A program made the translations under genes and the position numbers. A DNA stretch of 64,000 bases from Caldilinea sp. CFX5. GTDB lineage: Bacteria; Chloroflexota; Anaerolineae; Caldilineales; Caldilineaceae. Below are positions 9,178-16,451 of this stretch, piece after piece. The stretch is from contig QWII01000004.1 of the NCBI GenBank assembly GCA_021405325.1, positions 1 through 64,000 of the forward strand, given 5' to 3'. Every line of letters begins with the position of its first letter. The stretch's first letter is position 1. The notes under the pieces were generated by a model that did no database searches, was not told the origin of the DNA, and saw only the letters and a list, made by a program, of their open reading frames with translations.

Positions 9178-9654
9178 TTAGCCGACGCCGACGATACGAT
9201 AGTGCAGGGCGCCGGCGGGGACGGCGACGGTGACTTCGTCGCCCACCTTGTGGTTGAGCAAGGCATGACCGACGGGGCTTTCGTAGGAGATGCGCCCCTC
9301 GTCCGGCGCCGATTCGGCCGGACTGACAATCGTATAGGTCTCAACGGTGGGCGGATCCTCATCCTCCATCTGCAACACGACGGTCTCCCCAATATCAACA
9401 ATAGCGTCGTTGTTCTGCCCCTCGACCACATGGCAGGTTGCCACCATCTCTTCCAAGCGACAGATTTCGGCATCGACCAGGGCCAGCTCGTTCTGCAAGA
9501 GGATCAACTGGGAATTCTCACGCCAGTCGGCATCTGTCCCCACCTCTTGCATATCACGAACAATGGCTGGACGTTTGCTGGTGCGCAGTTCCTGTAATTG
9601 CAGTTGAAGGTGTTCATACCCTTCGTTGGTCATCCAGACTTTGTTTTTCTTCAT
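9178..9654 (-). CDS. GreA/GreB family transcription elongation factor
   Basis: 158 residues, the usual length for the family. The N-terminal coiled coil (residues 1-75) opens with VWMTNEGYEHLQLQLQELR. At its tip GREA normally has an acidic pair; here the tip region reads EVGTDADWRENSQ, where the ADWRENSQ is close to the common GD..ENSEY motif but shifted. The C-terminal domain ends GKISYESPVGHALLNHKVGDEV-like (read PVGHALLNHKVGDEVTVAVP). It probably binds the RNA polymerase secondary channel. Because the tip differs from housekeeping GreA, it may be a stress paralogue. GAGGAGG lies 6 nt before the ATG, and a perfect palindrome lies further upstream. Confidence 0.9.
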   Translation of the reverse strand: MKKNKVWMTNEGYEHLQLQLQELRTSKRPAIVRDMQEVGTDADWRENSQLILLQNELALVDAEICRLEEMVATCHVVEGQNNDAIVDIGETVVLQMEDEDPPTVETYTIVSPAESAPDEGRISYESPVGHALLNHKVGDEVTVAVPAGALHYRIVGVG

Positions 9655-9696
9655 GACATCTCCTCCTCAACCGGCGCGAGCATAGGCAACAAATGG

Positions 9697-9714
9697 GACA
9701 AATGGCCATTTGTC
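9697..9714. promoter_or_regulatory. Perfect 18-bp palindrome upstream of Gre-type gene
   Basis: GACAAATGGCCATTTGTC is a perfect palindrome 43 nt before the start codon, with one further direct half-site (ACAAATGG) immediately upstream at 9689-9696. The position suits an operator for a dimeric repressor. No regulator is identified. Confidence 0.5.
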
Positions 9715-9815
9715 AGTAGTCCGGAGTCGCGTAGTCTGGAGTCGGGGTATTGGAATCTCAGGTACGCTGCGGTCTATTGATTATTCATAAATCGACGCCC
9801 GCTTGGCTAGGCAAA

Positions 9816-10226
9816 CTAACGTGTTGATGGGGCCTCGCTCTTGGCGCCTCTTGCTTCAAAGATGCGCACCACGACCACAGCCAGCAAGGCAAAGACAAAA
9901 AAGACGAGCAATAGGATAGTCGTGCTTTGCAGGGTGCCGATGATCGTCTGGTAGAGTTCCAACAGCCAGCGTTCCGGCGTCAACGCCACGATGACTTTAT
10001 AGGGATCCTGGGCGATCATATACTTCTCCAGATCCCACACCCGCACCCCGCCGCCAATACCGACGACATAGATAGCAAAGCGCAGATATTTGGCCCAAGC
10101 CGGACTCAACTCGGCGGGCAGCACTTGCCGTAAGATGTTCTCAATCGGCTTGTTAAAAATCCAGACGACAAGCGACGCCACCACAAAGGCGACAATAAAC
10201 GTTGTGACTAGGAGTGTAATTACCAT
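9816..10226 (-). CDS. Small membrane protein, two or three helices
   Basis: 136 residues from the ATG at 10226 (GAGAGGAGG 7 nt upstream). A first membrane helix covers residues 2-24 (VITLLVTTFIVAFVVASLVV), a second lies around residues 50-62, and a third near the C-terminus (TTILLLVFFVFALLAVVVV). The middle part is soluble. Family not recognised. It stands alone between the Gre-type gene and a hairpin repeat. Confidence 0.6.
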   Translation of the reverse strand: MVITLLVTTFIVAFVVASLVVWIFNKPIENILRQVLPAELSPAWAKYLRFAIYVVGIGGGVRVWDLEKYMIAQDPYKVIVALTPERWLLELYQTIIGTLQSTTILLLVFFVFALLAVVVVRIFEARGAKSEAPSTR

Positions 10227-10284
10227 ATCGGCGCCTCCTCTCACCCAGTCGATGGAATACCTGTGCCGTGACGATTCAGGCTGA

Positions 10285-10359
10285 GGCTCCCCTTCCTGGA
10301 AGAGGCAATTGCCATTCGGTCATGCCGAACGCTTCCCGCCTCTTCCAGGAAGGGGAGCC
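10285..10359. repeat. Hairpin repeat family B, copy 1
   Basis: Arms GGCTCCCCTTCCTGGAAGAG(GC) and its exact complement, 22 bp each, enclose a loop with CGGTCATGCCGAAC. A diverged copy at 58824-58884 keeps both arms and the GGTCATRCCGAACG loop, so the loop is part of the element. Confidence 0.85.
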
Positions 10360-10517
10360 GACTCCTTGGGCCGAATCGTTACCTTATGCCAAGTAACAGC
10401 GGTCAGGTATTCTACTTGCTAGCTTATCATACACTGGCCTACCCTACACTAGCCGCCTGGCGGGTTTGCGGCCTGGTCAACTACCCTGGCTCCAAGCTCT
10501 TCTACGCTGATGTCAAG

Positions 10518-10614
10518 CTAGGTTCTGTTGACATTTGTGACACCTACACCTGTCAGGTTTTGGAAACCTGACAGGTGTGCCACCGGTTGATTCCGAAATG
10601 TCAACAGAACCTAG
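10518..10614. mobile_element. MITE-like element, 97 bp, with nested inverted repeats
   Basis: Terminal inverted repeats of 19 bp (CTAGGTTCTGTTGACATTT and complement) enclose a second perfect hairpin (CACCTGTCAGGTTT TGG and complement). It ends with CTAG directly against the stop codon of the P-type ATPase. No coding capacity. It could double as that gene's terminator. Ends of this kind suggest mobilisation by an IS transposase encoded elsewhere. Confidence 0.7.
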
Positions 10615-13179
10615 TTAAAGCGGACGCTGTACCGTGACAACTGCTGCGGCTCTCGCATAAAAGAACCGTTTCGCAATCTCCGCCCCGGTGACATAGAGGG
10701 CTGTAATCAACAGCAAGGTGAAGAACAGCGGCGCCGGCAGCGGCACTAGCCCAAAGAGCGGGGCAAAGGGGAGGTAGGGTAAAGCCAGGGTAATAGCGGT
10801 AACCACCAATGTCGACAGCCAGAGTAGGCGACCAGGGCGACTCCGGTAGAAGGGTTTGCGCGTCCGCACCACCAGGGCAATGACCAGTTCGGTCAGCAGT
10901 GACTCGATAAACCAGCCGGTGCGAAATTCATCCGGCGCGGTCTGAAAGAGAAAGAGCAACACGCCAAAGGTGAGATAGTCAAAGACCGAACTGACCAGGC
11001 CAAAGACGACCATAAAGTTACGAATAAAGGTGATGTTCCAGCGCTGCGGCGTCTGCACCAGCTCCTCATCTACATTGTCGCCGGCAATGGTCATGCCCGG
11101 AATGTCCGACAAGAAGTTGTTGAGCAGAATTTGCTTGGCGAGCAGAGGCAGGAAGGGCAAAAAGAGCGAGGCGCCGGCCATACTGAGCATGTTGCCAAAG
11201 TTGGCGCTGGTGGTGGTGAAGATATATTTCAAGGTGTTGGCAAAGGTGCGCCGCCCCTCCTCAATGCCGGCGCGCAAGACCGCCAGATCCTTCTCCAAGA
11301 GGACAAAATCGGCAGCCTCTTTGGCGACATCCACCGCCGTATCGACCGAAATGCCGACGTCGGCGGCATGAAGGGCCGGGGCGTCATTGATACCGTCCCC
11401 CATATAGCCGACTACATGGCCCATCTTACGCAGCGCCAGAATGATGCGCTCCTTCTGATTGGGATCGACCTCAGCAAAAAGGGTCGTGTTGTCGGCGACA
11501 TGCCAGAGGGCTTCCTCGTGCAGTTCATCCAGTTGGCTGCCGGTCACAATACCGGTGACGGGGAGGCCCAGGGTTGTCGCCAAATGGTGCGCCACCTGGC
11601 GATTGTCGCCGGTGATGATCTTCAACTGCACCCCCAAGCGACTTAATCCGGCCAACGTTGCTTCCACCCCCGGCTTCGGCGGGTCAAAGAAGAGCAGAAA
11701 GCCCAGAAAGGTGAGTTCCTGTTCATCAGCAACCGTGTAGCTCGGCTGTTGGGCCACGGGCTTGCCGGCAATGCCCAGCACCCGAAAACCTTCATTGCTC
11801 CAAGCCAGATAGCGCTGCTGCAATTGGGCGCGCTGGTCAGCGTCAAGCGGCGTCACCGTTGCGTCCGCCTGGATATTGGTACAGATCGCCAGCACCGTAT
11901 CAAAGGCGCCCTTGGTGATCAACGCCGGCTGGTCGTTTTCCGCGCGCACCACCACACTCAAGCGTTTGCGGACAAAGTCATAGGGGATCTCATCGACTTT
12001 GTTGCCGGTGGTCGGGCCGCCGCCGCCCTGTTGCGCATGGGCGATGATGGCCTCATCCAAGCCATTGCTCAGACCGGTCTGGTGAAAGGCATTGCGATAG
12101 GCGGCCTGCAACACAGATGGTGACGGCTGGCCCTGCCAATCCACGGCGCCATCCAGTTGCACCACGCCCAGGGTTAGGGTGCCGGTCTTGTCGGTGCAGA
12201 GGACATTCATGTTGCCCAGGTTTTCAATGGCATCTAAGCGGCGCACAATTACGCCCAGGGTTGCCATGCGTTGAGCGCCTTGCGCCAGGGTGACGCTGAT
12301 GATCGTGGGCAACAATTCCGGGGTGAGACCGACGGCCAGGGCAATGGCAAAGAGGAGCGCGTCAATCGCCGGTTTTGCCAGAAAGACATTGGCGGCAAAG
12401 ACGACCAAGACCAGCGCCAACATTACCTGCGTCAAGAGCGTGCCAAAGCGACGGATGCCCCGTTCAAAGGCCGTCTCCGGTGGCCGCAATGTCAAGCGTT
12501 GGGCGATTTGACCAAAGACCGTCGCCGTGCCTGTCTGCACAATCACCGCTTGCGCCGTGCCGCTGCGCACCGAGGTGCCCATAAAGACGCAGTTGGTGCG
12601 CGCGGCTAATGTCGCCGTGGCGGTCACTGGTCCCGGTTTCTTTTCCACTGGAAAGGTTTCGCCGGTCAGCACGGCCTGGTTGACAAAAAAGTCTTTGGCC
12701 GTCAGCACCAGGCCATCGGCGGGAATCAAGCTGCCAGCGGAAAGCAGCACTACATCGCCCACAACCACTTCTTCAGCAACAATCGTCTGCGGCTGGCCGT
12801 CGCGCAAAACGGTGGCTTTGCTTTTGACCCGCGCTCGCAACTTTTCCACGGCGGTGGACGCCCGGTGTTCTTGCCAAAAGCTCAAGCCGGCGCTGCTAAA
12901 GACTACCAGCAGCACAACGGTCGCGTCCACCCATTCGGCTAAAAAGGCCGAAGTGACGGCGGCAAAGATCAGAATCAGCACCAGCGGGTTTTTGAACTGT
13001 TCCAGCAAGCTGCGCCAGGCCGTGAGTTGGGGCCGCACTTGCAGCAGGTTTGGCCCTTGGCTTTGCAGACGCACGGCGGCGTCAGCACGGCTGAGACCGG
13101 TCGGTGTACTGTGCAGGGTGGTCAAGATTTGGTCGCCTGGCTCCTGCCAGTAGTTGTGATTGCTCATTTTTTTACCCAT
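10615..13179 (-). CDS. mgtA: P-type ATPase, magnesium-transporting MgtA type
   Basis: 854 residues from the ATG at 13179; another ATG 12 nt later is equally possible, as neither has a good ribosome binding site. Domain order is cation-ATPase N domain (GLSRADAAVRLQSQGPN), membrane pair, actuator domain (LTGETFPVEKK), phosphorylation site DKTGTLT near residue 329, and hinge GDGINDAPAL near residue 595, followed by six C-terminal helices. NNFLSDIPGMTIAGDNVDEE after the hinge is typical of the P3B magnesium-import branch. The enzyme would import Mg2+ at the cytoplasmic membrane. Its 5' leader has mutually exclusive RNA structures. A longer in-frame reading to 13296 would run through a terminator hairpin and is rejected. 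Confidence 0.92.
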   Translation of the reverse strand: MGKKMSNHNYWQEPGDQILTTLHSTPTGLSRADAAVRLQSQGPNLLQVRPQLTAWRSLLEQFKNPLVLILIFAAVTSAFLAEWVDATVVLLVVFSSAGLSFWQEHRASTAVEKLRARVKSKATVLRDGQPQTIVAEEVVVGDVVLLSAGSLIPADGLVLTAKDFFVNQAVLTGETFPVEKKPGPVTATATLAARTNCVFMGTSVRSGTAQAVIVQTGTATVFGQIAQRLTLRPPETAFERGIRRFGTLLTQVMLALVLVVFAANVFLAKPAIDALLFAIALAVGLTPELLPTIISVTLAQGAQRMATLGVIVRRLDAIENLGNMNVLCTDKTGTLTLGVVQLDGAVDWQGQPSPSVLQAAYRNAFHQTGLSNGLDEAIIAHAQQGGGGPTTGNKVDEIPYDFVRKRLSVVVRAENDQPALITKGAFDTVLAICTNIQADATVTPLDADQRAQLQQRYLAWSNEGFRVLGIAGKPVAQQPSYTVADEQELTFLGFLLFFDPPKPGVEATLAGLSRLGVQLKIITGDNRQVAHHLATTLGLPVTGIVTGSQLDELHEEALWHVADNTTLFAEVDPNQKERIILALRKMGHVVGYMGDGINDAPALHAADVGISVDTAVDVAKEAADFVLLEKDLAVLRAGIEEGRRTFANTLKYIFTTTSANFGNMLSMAGASLFLPFLPLLAKQILLNNFLSDIPGMTIAGDNVDEELVQTPQRWNITFIRNFMVVFGLVSSVFDYLTFGVLLFLFQTAPDEFRTGWFIESLLTELVIALVVRTRKPFYRSRPGRLLWLSTLVVTAITLALPYLPFAPLFGLVPLPAPLFFTLLLITALYVTGAEIAKRFFYARAAAVVTVQRPL

Positions 13180-13180
13180 A

Positions 13181-13299
13181 CTGGTGCGGCATGACGTTAT
13201 TCTGTGGTGTCGCCAGGAAACAACAAAAGCCCCGGCCTGTAGCACTTTGCAAAGGCCGGGGCTATCGACGTGATGCGGCTTGAAGTGAAGCCGCACCAG
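13181..13299 (-). promoter_or_regulatory. Structured leader of mgtA with alternative hairpins
   Basis: On the minus strand, CTGGTGCGGC (13290-13299) is exactly complementary to GCCGCACCAG (13181-13190), which ends two bases before the ATG at 13179. The first arm can instead form a local hairpin (AAGCCGCA with TGCGGCTT, 13274-13295). Between them sits the intrinsic terminator at 13218-13263. This is the layout of a conditional attenuator, as known for Mg2+ transporter leaders; the sensing mode is inferred. Confidence 0.5.
13218..13263 (-). terminator. Intrinsic terminator upstream of mgtA
   Basis: Minus-strand arms AGCCCCGGCCT and AGGCCGGGGCT, 14-nt loop, then TTTGTTGTTT. It may end transcription from csbD-like/DUF2892 genes, or act as an attenuator within the mgtA leader. 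Confidence 0.8.
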
Positions 13300-13369
13300 C
13301 CATACTTGGGCAAATAACCCTGTCGCTAGATCGGCTGCTCAACAAAGAAGACTTCAGAACTACTCGTGG

Positions 13370-13759
13370 CTACACAAGTTCCATTTCCGGGCTGGTCACA
13401 TAGTCTTCTTCGGACATCGGTTGGGCGTTGATCTCAGGATTTTCGGCCAGGAACCGACTGAAGAAGAACCAACCCATGGCCGCCAGACCGAACAGACCGG
13501 CGACGGTGAGCGCCGGCGCCCACACCTTGACGGGCATGGCAACTGGTTTGGTGGTGCGTTTGCCATAGGCGCCCAGATAGCGCGTCAACAGCTTGGTTGC
13601 GCCTTCTTGGGTGTAGCCATAGCGCTCCTGCACCATGCCGACCATTTGATCGATCTTGCCGTCAAGCTGCCGGCGATCATTCTCCGTGAAGCGGCCCCAT
13701 TCCGTCTTAAGGTTGCCACGCAATTGTCGCCATTTGCCTTGTAGAATTGTCTTGTTCAT
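13370..13759 (-). CDS. CsbD-like stress protein with C-terminal membrane helix
   Basis: 129 residues from the ATG at 13759 (AGGAG 7 nt upstream). Residues 1-55 match the CsbD-like family (GKWRQLRGNLKTEWGRFTEN, then LDGKIDQMVGMVQERYGYT). Unlike typical 60-70 residue CsbD proteins it continues with a membrane helix around residues 80-100 (ALTVAGLFGLAAMGWFFFS) and an acidic tail. CsbD proteins are general-stress proteins of unknown mechanism. The start lies inside the 3' end of the upstream gene (53-nt overlap in another frame), so the two are translationally linked. Confidence 0.85.
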   Translation of the reverse strand: MNKTILQGKWRQLRGNLKTEWGRFTENDRRQLDGKIDQMVGMVQERYGYTQEGATKLLTRYLGAYGKRTTKPVAMPVKVWAPALTVAGLFGLAAMGWFFFSRFLAENPEINAQPMSEEDYVTSPEMELV

Positions 13760-14138
13760 GATTCTCGCTCCTGTTCGCATAACGCGCAAAGGGTTGGCGC
13801 CAAATGGTCGCACGCGGGGGTAACGCCAATACTTTGCGGAGATTGGGAAATTCAGGCAACTGCCATTGTTGGTGTCGCGTATCAATTGCTTCGCTGGCAT
13901 AGAGTGGACAATAGCCGGTCAGGCCCCGATACAAAAGATAGGCGCCGGCCATGATCAGCCCAGCCGAGAGCAGAAAGCGGCGCACCGCCAGTAAAACAAC
14001 TGTCAGGCCGACCGCTAAGGAGAGCAAGCGTTCTAACAGACCAACATTGATCGCTGCCTGGGAAATAAAAAGGGGAAACGCGGCGCGCAAGTTTGTATGT
14101 GCCGGTGCGCGCACTGCCGGAGTGGATTGTTTGGCCAT
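13707..14138 (-). CDS. YgaP-like membrane domain (DUF2892) protein
   Basis: 143 residues from the ATG at 14138 (GAGGAGGTGACA before it). Two membrane helices at about residues 30-70 (LLERLLSLAVGLTVVLLAVR and LLSAGLIMAGAYLLYRGLTG) followed by YCPLYASEAI give the classic YgaP-type transmembrane signature. The C-terminal 60 residues are basic and polar and may be extended relative to the family, because the stop codon lies 53 nt inside the next gene. Its role is unknown; it shares an operon with the CsbD-like protein. Confidence 0.8.
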   Translation of the reverse strand: MAKQSTPAVRAPAHTNLRAAFPLFISQAAINVGLLERLLSLAVGLTVVLLAVRRFLLSAGLIMAGAYLLYRGLTGYCPLYASEAIDTRHQQWQLPEFPNLRKVLALPPRATIWRQPFARYANRSENHEQDNSTRQMATIAWQP

Positions 14139-14551
14139 TGTCACCTCCTCTTTGTTCGGCGGTAGCATCCAAATTGACATTCCGCCCCTAGATTGCCGGT
14201 ACATCGCTGCGAACGCCAGCCACCATTGATCATACAAAAAACGCGGCGCTTTGTCTCTAGTCAACCGGATAGACGTTGCACTAGACGAGCGGCCAGGTTT
14301 GCGCTTGACGCTGTATAGCAACGGCAGTTGATGAAGGGTAGCGAATTGTTTCGGTAATCCTTGGAACTTGTCACGCCGGCGGCGATGACCTACAGTTACC
14401 GCTTTATTTTCGTAACCTTCATAAACTGCTGGCAACGGTTAGCGGTGGGTTTGAATTCGGCAACTTGGACAAATCCCGCCAATGGCGCGACAATAACAAT
14501 TGTATGTACCCTGACATAAGAGCAGGAATCCAACGAAAGGAGGCGCGTGCA
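14139..14551. other. Divergent intergenic region
   Basis: 413 bases between the minus-strand YgaP-like gene and the plus-strand exporter leader. It must hold both promoters. I see no convincing coding region or repeat; short open frames here lack ribosome binding sites. Confidence 0.5.
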
Positions 14552-14653
14552 ATGGCAATAGGCGATCCGCGATTGACCTTGACGGCAAGCGGCAAGCAGC
14601 CCTGTGACCGGTACATAGGGCTGCTTGTCTTTTCTACCGGCCAGTGGTTGTAG
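14552..14653 (+). CDS. Leader peptide ORF of the ABC exporter
   Basis: 33-residue ORF with a strong site (AAAGGAGG, 8 nt before ATG). It begins MAIGDPRLTLTASGKQ and stops 43 nt before the exporter start codon. An intrinsic terminator hairpin lies inside its coding sequence, so ribosomes translating it would disrupt the hairpin. The arrangement resembles bmrB in front of bmrCD of Bacillus, where a small leader ORF controls a heterodimeric drug exporter by ribosome-mediated attenuation. That function is inferred by analogy of layout, not by sequence similarity. Confidence 0.5.
   Translation: MAIGDPRLTLTASGKQPCDRYIGLLVFSTGQWL
14594..14630 (+). terminator. Intrinsic terminator/attenuator within leader ORF
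   Basis: Arms AAGCAGCCCT (14594-14603) and AGGGCTGCTT (14617-14626), 13-base loop, then GTCTTTTC. It lies before the ABC exporter and inside the small leader ORF. Confidence 0.7.
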
Positions 14654-14696
14654 GAGGTGAAGTGACTGTTCAACGAACTAGGATGTGAAGGAAATC

Positions 14697-16451
14697 ATGC
14701 AACGCCAAGGATTACGCTTTCTCTTGCCCTATATGCGACCCTATCGCAACGCCCTGATCATCGGCACCTTTTATGCCATGATCGGCGCCGGGGCCAGCGC
14801 CTTTAGCCCAACGCTCTTGGGCTGGGGCATTGATGATTTGACCGACGGGATCGACGCCCGGAAGCTGGCGCTCTACGCCCTCGGGTTAATTGGTCTCTCG
14901 ATTATTGTGGCTGTGCTGCGCTATCTGTTGCGCATGTTGACCGGCGATATTGCCGCCGGCGTCTCCTATCGCATGAGCCAGGATCTCTATCACCGGCTCC
15001 TGCTCTTTGACTATGAGACGCGCCAGAAATATGGCACCGGCGACCTGCTCTCGCGCGCCACCAATGACTTTATTTATATTTGGCGCTTCTACAGCGCCGG
15101 CTTTCAGATGGCGATGCACTCGCTCTTTCTGTTGCTCATCGGCGCTTCGCTCATGGCGATCACCAGCCCGGCGCTGGCCGCCCTGGTGGTGGGGATGCTG
15201 GCGATCAGCATTCTGGTCCAAATGCGGTTGGGCAACATTTTGGAACAAGCGTTTGCGCGTGTCCAGGCGGAGACTGGCCGCCTGTCAGCCTTTAGCCAGG
15301 AGCATCTCAACGCCGTGCGCATGTTGACCGCCTATGCCCAGGAAAAAGCCGTGGGCGACCATTTTCGGGAGGCCAACAAAGTCTTTGTGCAAAAGAATAT
15401 GGACTTTATCGTCCGCTCCGGGCTGATCTCGCCCCTGCCCAGTTTGATGGTGCGGGTGGCGGCGACGATCATTGTGCTGGTCGGCGGTCTCTTTATTATT
15501 CAAGGACAGTTGACGGTGGGGCAATATGTCCAATTTATTGTCTATCTCAATCTGCTCAACACCGGCGCCCAGCAGATTACCGATGCCTTTGAACGGCTCC
15601 AACAGGGCAGCGCGGCGGCTGGTCGCGTCGGCGAAGTGCTACATCTCTTGCCCAAGATCAACGACGCCCCCGCTGCCGGCGAGCCAACGCTTCAGGGCGG
15701 CATTCGCTTTGACCATGTGAGCGTCTACGCCGAAGAGCAGGCGCGCTGGATTTTACGCGACGTCAACCTGGACATTCCCCCCGGCGCCACGGTCGGCATC
15801 GTCGGCCCTACCGGCGCCGGTAAGAGTATGCTGATCAGCCTGTTGGGGCGTATCTACGACCCCGACGAAGGGGCGGTCTATCTGGATGGGCATGATCTAC
15901 GCCAGATCAAGTTGGCGGCGCTGCGGCGCAATGTGGTCTATGTCTTGCAGGAGACGCTGCTCTTTAGTATGCCCTTGCGCGGTAACATCGCCCTGGGCGC
16001 CGGCGAAACTTCCGATCCGCAAATTTACCGGGCGATGGAGCAGGCGCGCCTGACCAACGATCTGCCCCAGTTGCCCAAAGGGCTGGACAGCATTGTGGGT
16101 GAACGGGGCGCCACTCTCTCCGGCGGGCAGAAGCAGCGGACCGCCCTGGCCCGCGCCCTGGTGCGCAACCCCAAAGTCTTGATCCTGGACGATGCCCTGG
16201 CCAGCGTCGATATGCACACCTCGGCCCAGATCATTGAGGAATTGCGCCATTCCACCGGTGGCGCTGGTCAGCGCACCAGCATCATTGTCAGCCAGCGCAT
16301 GGCCGCCGTCCGTCACGCCGATAAGATTGTGGTGCTGAACGAGGGACAGATTGTCGAAGAGGGCGATCATGAAACCTTGCTGGCGCAGAATGGCCTTTAT
16401 GCCGAGATGTACTATCGGGAGATCCAACAGACCGAGGAGGTGATGGCATAA
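14697..16451 (+). CDS. ABC exporter half-transporter with degenerate ATP site (heterodimer subunit 1)
   Basis: 584 residues. The ATG at 14697 is chosen for GAAGGA 5 nt upstream; an in-frame GTG at 14685 is possible. Six membrane helices occupy residues 1-320; the nucleotide-binding domain has Walker A GPTGAGKS (about 370-377), signature LSGGQKQR (about 472) and Walker B LILDDALASVD (about 494). The residue after the Walker B Asp is Asp rather than catalytic Glu, as in the degenerate-site subunit of heterodimeric exporters (TM287, BmrC). Its partner, encoded with a 1-nt overlap, has the Glu. Probably exports drugs or lipids from the cytoplasmic membrane. Confidence 0.93.
   Translation: MQRQGLRFLLPYMRPYRNALIIGTFYAMIGAGASAFSPTLLGWGIDDLTDGIDARKLALYALGLIGLSIIVAVLRYLLRMLTGDIAAGVSYRMSQDLYHRLLLFDYETRQKYGTGDLLSRATNDFIYIWRFYSAGFQMAMHSLFLLLIGASLMAITSPALAALVVGMLAISILVQMRLGNILEQAFARVQAETGRLSAFSQEHLNAVRMLTAYAQEKAVGDHFREANKVFVQKNMDFIVRSGLISPLPSLMVRVAATIIVLVGGLFIIQGQLTVGQYVQFIVYLNLLNTGAQQITDAFERLQQGSAAAGRVGEVLHLLPKINDAPAAGEPTLQGGIRFDHVSVYAEEQARWILRDVNLDIPPGATVGIVGPTGAGKSMLISLLGRIYDPDEGAVYLDGHDLRQIKLAALRRNVVYVLQETLLFSMPLRGNIALGAGETSDPQIYRAMEQARLTNDLPQLPKGLDSIVGERGATLSGGQKQRTALARALVRNPKVLILDDALASVDMHTSAQIIEELRHSTGGAGQRTSIIVSQRMAAVRHADKIVVLNEGQIVEEGDHETLLAQNGLYAEMYYREIQQTEEVMA

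Larger units (their letters stand above)
10227..10614. other. Intergenic stretch holding two hairpin elements
   Basis: The 388 bases between the small membrane protein and the P-type ATPase contain repeat family B (10285-10359) and a MITE-like element (10518-10614). Bases 10360-10517 show no gene that I can support. Confidence 0.7.

Noticed and set aside
13180..13296. N-terminal extension of MgtA to 13296
   Set aside because: It would translate through a terminator hairpin and the alternative leader structure; the extra residues do not look like the family.
14465..14551. Longer reading of the exporter leader ORF
   Set aside because: AAAGGAGG directly precedes the ATG at 14552; no site upstream.
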